Origin: Betaproteobacteria bacterium Ga0077523
Lineage (GTDB): Bacteria; Pseudomonadota; Gammaproteobacteria; Burkholderiales; Ga0077523
Length of the DNA stretch: 64,000 nt
Reading direction: 5' to 3'
Assembly (NCBI GenBank): GCA_001464695.1
Contig: LNDQ01000089.1
Coordinates: forward strand, 1 to 64,000
The notes under the pieces are model-generated. The model was given only the letters and a program-made list of their open reading frames with translations, did no database searches and was not told the DNA's origin. The position numbers and the translations under genes are program-made. Numbering within the stretch: position 1 is the stretch's first letter; every line of letters starts with the position of its first letter. Positions 8,759-19,700 of the stretch are shown piece by piece.

Positions 8759-8861
8759 GTCAGTACGGCGTACGCAATCGCGATGGGCCAGCGGCCGGCA
8801 CAGCCGGGGCGCACGGGCCCTCTCGCAACAAACCACGAGGTGGGTGGCGCCGGGCCGCCCC

Positions 8862-8914
8862 AAGCCACTGACGCGCCCCCTCGGGGGGCAGCGACCACAG
8901 GGAGCGTGGGGGCT
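8862..8914. repeat. GC-rich palindromic element in the exbB-exbD gap
   Basis: A compact imperfect palindrome. CCCCAAGCCACTGACGC is followed by a tight hairpin GCCCCC-TC-GGGGGGC (8875-8889) and then GCAGCGACCACAGGGAGCGTGGGGGC. The outer arms GCCCC and GGGGC can also pair. From memory, very similar GCCCCCTCGGGGGGCAGCG-type repeats are scattered between genes in Burkholderiales genomes. Here it sits inside an operon, where it could stabilise or attenuate the mRNA between the ExbB fusion and exbD. Confidence 0.5.
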
Positions 8915-8922
8915 GTCGCATG

Positions 8923-10647
8923 CTAGGAGGAGTAGTTCTCGGCGATCTTGGAGATCAACTCGTCCACGAACACCTGCTGGTCGGCGACGATGCTCTTCAC
9001 GCGGGCCGCGAGATAGTTGTAGCCGAACAGCGCCGGAATCGCGACGCCGAGACCGGCCACCGTGGCCACCAGCGCGGCGGCGATACCGGGGGCGATCGAG
9101 TTCACGTTCACGTCACCCGCGGCAGCGATGGCCGCGAAGGTGATCATCACGCCCACCACGGTGCCGAGCAGGCCGAGAAACGGACCACCGGAGATGGAGA
9201 TGGTGAGCAGCACCATCTGGCTGTTCAGCCGCGCGTTCTCGCGCACGATGCCGGCGTCGAGGCTCGCGCGGATCGCATCGATCGCCTGCGGCGTGAGGTT
9301 GCGCTCCATCTTGCGCTGCTCGTACAGATCGAAGCGGTGATGCAACTCGCGCATGCCGATCTGGTAGAGCCGATAGATCGAGGAGCCCGCCAGCTTCTTG
9401 TCCACCCCCTGCTCCAGCCGGGTGAGATCCTGCGACAGGGTCTGGAACCGCGACAGAAAGTTCTTGTTGGCCCCGTCGGTGCGCGCGAGAAACACCCCCT
9501 TGGCGAACATCACCCAGAAACTGATCACCATCATCACCATCAGGATGCCGATGACGATCCAGCCGTCGAGCGTGACCGCGCTCAGGAGGATGGTGAAGTA
9601 GGACGAAGTCCCTTCGGCCTCGGCCGCCTCGCCTTCGGCGGCGACGGCAACCAGCCTGGCACCATCGCCTTGCGAGGCTGCCTGCACCTGCAACCACGCG
9701 GCAGGCCGCGCGACGTTCGAGAACTGGAGCTCGTCCAGCTCGCCCTTGAAGCTGGTGCCCACCACGACGTCGCCGCCGAGATCCGCCGCTCTCGCGTTGG
9801 CGGTTGCTGCTTCCTTGCCGTCCACGTAGAGGACGAGCCGGTCGGACAGCGTGACCGCGACGTGGCGCCACGCCCCTGCCGCGAGGTCCACCTTCGCAGT
9901 CTCCTGCCCGAAGGCGCGTGCGAAGACCTTGCCTTGTTCGTAGAGCACCTGAACACCGGAAGTACCTTCCTGCTGCGAGTACAGCAATGCGCTCTGCGCG
10001 GCGTCGGCTGGTTTCACCCAGGCGCTCAAAGTGAAGCCGCCCGCCGTCTGCCGGAGTCCGGGCTGGTTGCTCCACGCGAGGCGCGACGCCCCGTTGAAGA
10101 CACCCGCGCCGTCGGCGAGACCGGTAGCACCGTAGGCCACGCCGCTGACGGCGGGCGTGTGCGCGTAGGCGGTGGCGTCCTTGAACATGCCATCCTTGTC
10201 CGCGAAATGCAGGGCAAGGGTCTGATTGCCGTCGTAGGTGGTCTTGGCGTCGGAGGCCGGCACCGCCTTCTCGTTGCCGTAGTAGACCCAGATGGCGTTC
10301 GTGTTCGTGCTCGGCGCGAGGCTGGGAACGATCACCCACACCAGCGCCAGTTCGTTGACGCCGTCGAACAGCTCGACGTGGAACTTGAGCGGCGTCTTGT
10401 CGTCGCCGTCGACGAAGCGCAGATCCTTCCCGTCCATGTCGGCTTCGGCGAAGGGGAAGTTGCCGGTGTGCAGGCGCACCAGCACCGGAACGTTGGTTGC
10501 CGCCGCGCTCAGGTTGGCACCGGCGGCCGACGTATCGAGGGTGATCTTGCGGCGCGCCGTCCAGTCCTGGTTCCACCAGGCGTGGCTCAGCGAAGGCAAC
10601 AACGCGACGACCGCCACGGCGAGCGACCACAACAACCTTTTGATCAT
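8923..10647 (-). CDS. DUF2341-LamG-ExbB fusion protein (TPS-associated proton channel)
   Basis: 574 residues. A signal peptide or first anchor (about 1-23) is followed by WWNQDWTARRKITLDTS, the tryptophan-rich opening of DUF2341 (about 24-125). Next comes a LamG/concanavalin-like domain (about 145-330; FTLSAWVKP, GAWRHVAVTL, LYVDGK, GELDELQFSN). A second membrane helix (about 362-384) leads into an ExbB/MotA/TolQ domain (about 390-574). Its hallmark helices are GPFLGLLGTVVGVM at 488-501 and ATVAGLGVAIPALFGYN at 528-544. So a normal ExbB core carries a large extracytoplasmic lectin-like sensor or binding module. It precedes exbD and a TonB-like gene and follows the giant exoprotein gene by 104 bp, all on the same strand. 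Domain calls are by eye. The fusion type exists in databases to my knowledge, but its function is not established. Confidence 0.82.
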   Translation of the reverse strand: MIKRLLWSLAVAVVALLPSLSHAWWNQDWTARRKITLDTSAAGANLSAAATNVPVLVRLHTGNFPFAEADMDGKDLRFVDGDDKTPLKFHVELFDGVNELALVWVIVPSLAPSTNTNAIWVYYGNEKAVPASDAKTTYDGNQTLALHFADKDGMFKDATAYAHTPAVSGVAYGATGLADGAGVFNGASRLAWSNQPGLRQTAGGFTLSAWVKPADAAQSALLYSQQEGTSGVQVLYEQGKVFARAFGQETAKVDLAAGAWRHVAVTLSDRLVLYVDGKEAATANARAADLGGDVVVGTSFKGELDELQFSNVARPAAWLQVQAASQGDGARLVAVAAEGEAAEAEGTSSYFTILLSAVTLDGWIVIGILMVMMVISFWVMFAKGVFLARTDGANKNFLSRFQTLSQDLTRLEQGVDKKLAGSSIYRLYQIGMRELHHRFDLYEQRKMERNLTPQAIDAIRASLDAGIVRENARLNSQMVLLTISISGGPFLGLLGTVVGVMITFAAIAAAGDVNVNSIAPGIAAALVATVAGLGVAIPALFGYNYLAARVKSIVADQQVFVDELISKIAENYSS

Positions 10648-10751
10648 GGGCTTTTCAGGTTCGGGCTTGCAGGACTTGAAGCCCGTTGATTGTTGTGGCG
10701 CCGTATTGCAGGGGCGTTAACGTTGCGTGACGGTCGTTTGCTCCTTTCGGC

Positions 10752-13700
10752 TCATCGTTTGCGCTTGCGGTCGTCATCGTCATCGCCCAGGCCGATGACT
10801 TCGACGGTGAGGAAGGACGGACTCAGGTTGCGCACATTCTGGTTAGCCTCGCTACCTGCCCGCTCACCGATCTTCTCGGCGGCCTTGGTGGCATCCGAAG
10901 TCGCACTGCCGACGCTCGGGAGCGCGCCGGAGATCCCCGACGATTGGAGTGCCGGCACACCCGTGGAAACGCCTCCGACGCGGATGTTGTCGGCCCCGAT
11001 CACGCGCTCGGCTCCGATCGTCAGGTTGCCCGCGACGCGGATACCGGCGTCACCGGCGTTGACATCCCCGGTCGGCGCGAACAGATAGACGTCGTCCGCC
11101 TCGAGCCCTTCGCGGCCAAGCAGGACGCCGATCCCCGAGCCAGCGATGGAATTCGAGCTGTCCAGGATGATCTGGTCGCCGCGCACGATGATCTGCGGAG
11201 GCGGCGTCGCGCTGGCCGTTTTCGCCCCCTTGCCGGCGTCGATGTTGCCGTAGGAGGACCAGATCATGATGTCGCCGCCCTGCAGCGTGAACACCCGCGA
11301 GGTGTTGACGTCGAAATTGCGCGTCACGACGCTTCGTATCTCCCCGCCTCTCGCCGTCACGATGCCCAGCTGCGCCGCCGTCTTGGCACTCTCCCCGGCG
11401 TCCGTGACGCCGACGTTGACGAAGCCGCCCGGCACCAGGAGATCGATGCCGCCACCCTGCTCGGTCTTGATCTGGCTGCGGAAGAGCGAAAGCGAAGCGC
11501 GCGCTTGCTGCGCGTCCTCCTTGGATCGAGGCGCGGTCGGGAACAGCGTGGCGATGATGTCGAAGCCTTCCTGATAGCGGGTGCGGTCACCGGTGTCGAG
11601 CGCCACCCGTCCCGCATCGCGCACGCCGACGAAGAATGCGTCGCGCAGCGCCTGCTCGTTCGCCGCCAGCAGATCGCCGTGCGACGACGCGAACGCCTCC
11701 CGATCGGCGGACGCGAGCGCAGCGAAAGCCGGACGCGCCTCCGCCAGGGACAGCGAGGGATTCGCGGTCCTGCCGCGCATGAACTGAAGCAAGGCTTCGT
11801 TGAATGCGGATACGGCAGCGCTGGAAAGCCTGGGGGCGGCAGGATCGGTAAACCGGTAGAACAACCCGACGTAGTCCGGAGCGGGCGTGCCGGCCATCAA
11901 CACCAGTTGCGCACCACCCTCCGGCAGGGCGGCATTGTTGAAGTTGCCGCGCGAAATGATGCCCCGGGACGGACCGAGATCGACATCGCCCCCTGCGCGC
12001 AATTCCAGCGTTCCCGGACCGCCCAGTTCGACCACGGCATTGCTCGAAGAAAGCGGCACGCCGGTTCGATCCACGTCGAATCGGATATCTCTTCCCGCAC
12101 GAATGGCGGATCGGTCCGCGGCGCGCAGGTTCTGGCCGCCGATCCAGGCCCCGGTAATGTCCTGGCCGGCCTCGATCACGAACGGTTTCGGCGCCTGCAG
12201 GAACGCGACCGTATCGGGGCCGGTGACGTTTCCCGTCAGCGCGACGATGCGGATCGGCTCGAGATCGTTCAGGTGCGTCAGCGTGGCGGCGTGTGCCGTG
12301 CGTCCGGCATAGCCTGCGGCCGTGAGCGGCTGGATCCGCAGGAAGAAGTTGTTGTCCGGATCCGATACCTGCGGCAGCGAATACGCACCATTGTCGAACC
12401 GTCCTGTCCCCGTATCGAACCGCTGATCGAGGTAGCGCATGTCGAGGGCAGAGACGTTGAGCGTGCCGTCGGCGACTACGGACCCGGCAGCCAGCAGCTC
12501 GAGCTGACCCGACGCTGCCGGCGCAAGCGTCATCCCTCCTTCGACCAGGACGCTCCCCGACAGCGCCACCGCGCGCACGGTGGCGGGATAGAGTGTCAAG
12601 GAGGCCGTCTCGGTGGCCGCAAGCGGCTGCATGCTGAAAGCCGAGAACAGGTGGGCGGGATTGTTGGCGAGCACCACGTCCCCCGAAAGCGAAACGAGGT
12701 CGGCCGCGGAATCGCTGCGGTAGGTCGTGAAGAACGTGCGCCGATCTTCGGTCGCCCCGTTGCCCTGCGACTGCGGAGCGAGCGTCGCATTCAGGACGGA
12801 CTCGAGCCGCAGGTCACCGTTGGCAGTCACGCGCAGATTGCCCTCGCCCAGCGACACTACCGAATACACCGGAGTACCCGCGGAAGTCCGTGAGCTTCCG
12901 AGGGCTCCGGAAGCATCGATCGTCACGTCGCCTCGGCCCGCGTGGAAGAAGCTGCTGTCGATGTCACCACCGGCGCGCACGGCGACGTCCCCGCCGCCTA
13001 GAATCTTGAGGTTAGCGAGGTCCGGCCGGGTGTCCTGGTCGCCCGGCAAACGGCCGTTGGTCGCCACGACCACACCCAGATTGTCGATGCCGCCACCGGC
13101 ATCGATGACCACGTCCCCGCCACCCAACGCACCCACGCCATGCCGGAACATGGCGAAGCGCGGCCACCACGTCGGGCGACGCATGCCGCCCGGCGGTGCG
13201 TTGCTGTTGAACGTTCCGTCGGGATCGAGGCGTCCGAGGCGATACAGCCAGTCATTCACCCATTGGTCGCCACCGGCGCCTTGGATGTCTCGACCCACCT
13301 TGATGCGGACATCGCCACCGTTCAACGGATACTCCATCACGAGACCCGCGATGTTCGTGAACTGACGATCGGGTGCACCAGCGAATGCGTGGTTCTCAGG
13401 CGCGTCGGCAATACCGGCGGTGTAGATGGTAGATGTCGCAGCAGCCAGAACGAGATTGCCACCGACGCCGATCTCGATGTCGCCGGTGCTGGTCCGGATC
13501 AGGCGCCCCGCGGCCAGGGTGAAGTTGCCGCCAGCCGCCAACCCTTCCGCCGAGCGTACCGCCAGCGGATTCGCTGCGTTCAGGTCTGCGCCGGCGACCA
13601 GGCGGTAGCCCCAGCCTTCGCCGCTCTGCTGCAGGCGACCGGTAGTCAGCGCATTGGAGAAGCCATCGGACAGCGACTGGCTCATTGCGAGATCCGTTCC

Positions 13701-16700
13701 CGCCCGGATCGTCAGCACGCCGGGTTCGTCCCTCTGTTCGCCGTAGCGCCAGTCGAATGAAGTTCCATCGGACCGCAGGCGCAGGTCCCAGACCGTGCCC
13801 AGCGTCGCGCTTCCCGAGGTCGCGATCTCGAGTCCCGGTCGCAGATGGAAGGAGCTGTCGGAGGCACGACCCAGTCGATCGAGGATCGATTCGGCCGCAT
13901 TCATGAACGTGCGAGTCTCGTCGCGCCAACCGGTGATCAACCCGCTATCGATGGTCACGTCGGCGCTGCCGAAGTCCGCTACCTGGAAGCCCTCGACCAC
14001 GACGCTTCGAGCGCCGACGACCACACCAGGCGCCAATGATCCGCTTGCAGTGCCGCCGGCGTCCGACGTCAGTGCGACGTCCGGCGCCCCGCCCGGACCG
14101 GCGATGCGCGGCACGCGGAACACGACCTCGCCGGCACGCGCGGCACTACCGTCGGGTACCGACACATCGATCACGCTACCGGCGAGGACGATCACACGCG
14201 CTTGCGCCCTGTGTTCGGCCGTATCGCCGGTCACACCCAGGGTGACGCGCCCGCCCTCGCCATCGGTGCCATAGGCCGTCGAAAGGCTCGTCGTGGCATT
14301 CGCCAGAATCCGTGCCGTCTCGTGCAGCGTGATTCTCCCCTCGCCCTCGGTTCCGGCATGGCGCGCGAAGACGTCGACGCGCCCGCCCTTCGCGCCCGAA
14401 GCGTCAATCGTCCCGCGGATGGCAACGCTCCCGGCGTCGGCGGCGATGGTCACGTTTCGCGCCCTGAGAGTGTCCGAGGTATCGATCACGACATCGCCGG
14501 TACGGACCCTCAGGTCAACGCGTTCGTGGAAACGACCAGCATCCAGCAGCGCCAGCAGCGTCGAAGTGTCCACGAGCGCATCGACATCGAGCTGGAAGCT
14601 GCCCTGCGTCGCGCTGGAGCTGCCCGCCGCACCGGAGAACTCGCCGGACAGACTCGCACTGCCATGCGTCGCAACCACGACCAGAAGTCCGGCATTCGCA
14701 TTCCCGGGCGTCGAGACATCGATCGAACTGCCCGCCCCGACGTCGACATCGCCGAACAGGCTGGTGAGTCGCACCGTGCCGCCCGGGGTCGAGATCGATT
14801 TGTCGGCGAACGATCGTTGCACTCCTGCCACCGACGTGTGGCTACCCATCAGCAACTTGAGATCGCCGATATCGGCGCGCAGCTCAAGATCTCCTGAATT
14901 CAGCACCATTCGGCCGCCATGGACCAGTTCGCGACCGGACAGCAGCATGCGGGCTCCGAAGTCCTGGGATGCCAACGGAGTCGCGCCGTCGATGCCCGCA
15001 GTCACCAGGGTGCCGGAGGCTTCGACAGACGACACCGCCGACGACGATGCAGTGATGGTGCCTGCGGTGAGCGTGAGATCGCCTGCCACCGACAGGCTGG
15101 ACGTGCCCGAAGCAACAAAAGCTTCGCGAGCCGTCATCGCCACGGTCGAGAACCCGACCATCTCGAACCGACTGGCACCGGAGCGCCCGGAGACGCCGAG
15201 GCGCCCTGCCTCGATAGCGATTGCGCCTGACCCAGGCGCGGCATCGGACCGCACGACGTCCGCGAACACCAGACCATCCTGATTGCCGAAGTCGATGCGA
15301 TCGGCCGAGAGGCTTGCCGTCTGACCGGAACCCCCATAGCCGACGATGCCGGCGGCATCGATCTGAAGGGTTGCGATATCGTTTCCGTTCAGCGCGACGG
15401 AACCATACAGATCGACCGTGCTGTAGCTCTTCAGGCGGATCGTGCGTACCCCTGTCAGTGCATCCAGCCTCGCCTGCGACAGCACCACGCCGCCGGGGTC
15501 GCTCGGTGGGGCACCCAGGGAGATGCGCGAAGCACCGACCGCAAGAGCACCACCGAGCGCCGGCCGCGCCGCGGAGAAATCGAGCTGCCCTTCGATCTGC
15601 GTCTCATGCGTCGCATCAGCGATGATCGAACCAGCCTTGAGCAGCGTACCTTCCTCGATGGAAAGCGTGCCGCTCGAACGGCTCGTGCCGCTACGGCCCA
15701 GCTCCGCTTGCTCACCACCCGACAGGCGCAGGTAGGCGCCGTCGCCTTCGATGCTCACGGACTCCGGCGCTCCGGGCCGTCCGCCTTCGGCGACGATGCT
15801 CGTGCCCGTGCGAATGTCGATCGTACCCGTCGCGGCAAACTCGATCCCGGAAACGGCAAGCGGTCGTGCCGCTTCATCCGAGAGCCCCGGAGCGAGGTTG
15901 CCGAGATTTACCTCGATGGCGCTCGCGCGCACGTCGATGGTGCCGGCTGTTCCGGCCATGCGAACCCCACCGATCAGCAAAGTGTCGATCCGGCTGCCGA
16001 CGTTGGGGTCGATACGAGTGTCGAACCCCAGTCGATTGAGCGCCCGGTAGTCGACCTTCACGTAGCCGGCGTCGGCGCTCGCGCCGTTGCCGACGATCGC
16101 CAGCTTCTGCGCCGCGATGCCCACTTCCCCGCCGCGGCCGTTGCCACTGACGGCAGCGACCACCGCCGCGTCCAGCGTGAGCTGGGTCTGGGCGATCACG
16201 GCCAGGCGGCCGGCGTCCTGCGGCAAGCGCCCGCTACCGTCGGCGAAGAACGTGCCGGCCCGGGTCTCGATGTATTCCGAACGGGCCCGCGCCCAATCGC
16301 CGGGCGCGATCTGCAACGCGATGGTGCGCGACGAAAGGGCGTCGCCATCCAGGCCGACGCTGCCGAGGCGACCAGGAACGCGCCAGGCACCGTCGGCGCC
16401 GCGTGCGACATCGCGCGGGAGAATGTCCTTCGCGCCTTCGTCGAAGGTCACCAGAAAGGCTCCGGGCAACAGGCCGTAGCGCGCCGGCAACAGCGTATAG
16501 GTGCCGGCCGCGAGGCCGGGGATCGCCTGCCCCACCGCGACCACGTCGCCCGGCTTGAGACCCTGATTCGACCCGTGCGCCTGCGCGTCGTAAGGCCCGA
16601 AGGTCGACTGCAGTCCCGGCAGTATCGCAAAGAGATGGGATGAGTTCGCCGGGTCGAGCACGTCGACCGATCCGCCGGGACCGGGCACGAACTCCCACGC

Positions 16701-19700
16701 GAGCAGGTCACCGCCACCGGATATGTCGATCGTCGCCGCGGCATCCAGGGCAATGTCCGGCGCATCGAGGATGATGTTCTTCTCGGGGACGCTTTCGACC
16801 GTTCGCAGCAGTCCATCCACGGTGTAGATGTACTGGCGGCCGTTGAGCGTGGTCTGCCCGAACGGGATGATCTGGCCTTCGGCGGAAACCGAAGTGATGC
16901 TCCCTTTCGCTCCTGAAGCATCGGCAGCACCCACGTGCAGCTTCGAACTCGCCTTCAAATCGATCGTCCCGAGCGGCGCCTTCAACACGCCGAACTGCTC
17001 GATGATCTCCGCGCGTGCCCGTATCGCCCCGGCACCCGACAGCACCGGTACATCCGCTGCACCGGTGCGTTCGAACCGCAGTGTCCCGGCCCCGAACGGT
17101 TGGAGATCGAACGTGAAGTCGGAAAGCGTCGTCGCGTATACCTGCCGCGAACGAACGGTCACGTCGCCCGCCGACTGCAATCTGCCCAGGAGCTCCACGG
17201 TGGTCGCGTCGCCGACGACGACGGAGTTTGCGACGCCCCGAAGCCGCACATCCTCGGAGGCCGTCAGCGTCGTGGCCGCGATACCCCCGAGGGAGAAGGC
17301 CCCGGTCAGATCGATGTGCCGTGCCGACACAGCAAGGACCCCGCCATCGCCCACCAATGCTGGCAGGCGCAGCGACTCCGACTGGCGATCGCGGCGGGTC
17401 GGGCCGAGATTGACGTACGCCGCTTCGAGCGTCACGTTGCCGGGTCCGGTCGCGATGATGTTCGGCGCCTCGATGCTGATCGCGCGGTCGGCTCGCAGCG
17501 CCACAGCGTCGGCGAACCGGATCTCGTGCTCACTCGCCAGCGTGATGGAGTCGAACCCACCCGCCGCGATCAAGGACTGGGAAACACCGGCGAATCCGAT
17601 CAGATCGAGATCGTCCACTGCTTGACCTGCACCGTAGCGTCCGGCAAGACCGAAGACCGGACCGTCCACGACCAGTCTCCGCGCACCCTGCAGTCGCGCC
17701 TCGATCTCGAGATTCGAGTCGGGATTGAAGAAACGATTCTCGCGATCGATCGAGACACTGATGGTGCCACCGCGAGCACCGCTGCCTCCCGGCGCACCGG
17801 CGAGTTGCCCGTCGTAAAGAATGCCCTCGCGCGCCTTCAGTGAGATGCTGCCGGCATCGGACAGCACCAACGCTTCCTCCAGACCGTAGCGCTGGCCGCG
17901 GGCCGTTTGCACATAGAGCCGCGCAGAACTGCCGGATACGTCCAGCCGCGATCCCTGTCGGGCCACGAGGAACCCGTTGGCCGCATCGATGTCGATACTT
18001 CCGCCTGCAAGCACGTCGCCCTGAGGTCCCGGGAGGGTTCCCGGCACCACCCGTACTGCCCCGGCCGTCGACAGCGTCGCGTTGTCGCCCAGCCAGATCA
18101 TGCGCGCAGGATCGAATGTGTCGCCCACGTTGGGTGTGGGTAGCGCCAGGGCGATGGTGCCGCCGGCAGCACGCATCCAACCGTTCACGGCTATCAGATT
18201 CTGGGCGTCGAACGCGATGGATCCCAGGTACCCGCCATCGATGCCTGCACCCGCTGCCAGCGTGATCGTCCCGAACCCTGCATCGAGGCGGTCCGTCGCG
18301 AACGCCAGAGTGGCCGGGGGTCGCAGCGCCGCCGGAAGCGGTGAGCCCGGGACGCTGGTCACTGTCGACATCGAGGACCCGGTCGCCATCGCCACAGATC
18401 CCGGGGCGAGAATCCGACTGCGAACGACCGGGGCGATATTCGCGCCGGGCTCGAAAGCCACGGAATCGATCCCGGTGAGATCGAAGCTCGCGAAACCGCC
18501 GAGGTCGAACCAACTGCCCTGCACCAGCCATTCGCCGGGCTGAGACTCGCGGACCGGCCCGACGGTGATTCGCGAAGTCCGGATCGACAGCGTGCCACCC
18601 GTGCCGGGGTTGCTTTGTGTCCCGACGGCATATCCGAGCAACGTGCCATGCGTGACGAGCTGATTCGGCGTCTGTTGACCGGCATTGTCGCGGGCTTCCC
18701 CGGTAACAAGGGTGATGGCCCCGGGCGTGCCGTAGCGCACGCTGCCATCGGCGCGCAACCATGCACCCGCCGAGACATCGACGACGGATCCGGCATCGAG
18801 CGTGAGATTGCCGCCTTCGATGCGTACCGTGCCGCCCTGCGTCGCGACCGATCCGCCTGTCGCGGAGGTGGCCAGACCCAACCTGTCGTTGGTCCATGTG
18901 CCCGCAGTCGAGAGCACCGCGCTACCCGCGATGTGCGCGTCGCCGGCAATCGCGAGCGTGATGTCGCCGGCCGCCGCACGGATCGAACCGCCTATGTCGG
19001 CCGTAGCGGACTTGATGTAGACGGATCCGCCCGGACCGACGTCCAGACTGACGCCACTGGGCAGTGCGACATTCCCGAGAGAATGGCTCTCGAGCCGGGT
19101 GAACCCACCGCGGCCGAACATGCCCGCCCAGATCGACAGCGTATCGGGCAGGGGCGACGCGAGACCGAAGCCGGCGGTCAGCGCACTGCGCTGTGCCGTC
19201 AATGCGAGGTTCGAATAGATGGCGCCGGCGTCATCCTCGAGATCGCCGATCCGCAGCAGGCCACCCTGAGGCAGATCTCCGCTCATCCGCTGGAACTCAC
19301 CGGTGACGGTCGATCCGATCATGTCGCCGGTCGCCACGACCTTGCTGCCCCACAGCTGAATGGAGCCGGCGTCGACGCCTTCGGTGTAGCCGCGCTCGAG
19401 ACGGTTCGCGATATTGACGACTTCGCTGTAGACGATGTCCTTGGGGGCCGACATGAAGTCGTACAACTTGCCGTCGGCGCCGACCAGGTACGTCGTTCCG
19501 ACCGTGCCGTCCGTGTAGCGTATCGAACCGCCCGACACGTCAAGCCGCGTGTCGTTGCCCACGACGACATCGCCTTCCGACTTGAGCAGGATGCTGCCCC
19601 CGATCGTGCTCTTCTCCGCGATGGTGCGCTGGACCTGCGCTCGGAAGGGTGCGACGTCCGTGATGTCCGCGGTCTTGCGCAGGTCGACGTAGACCTTCTT

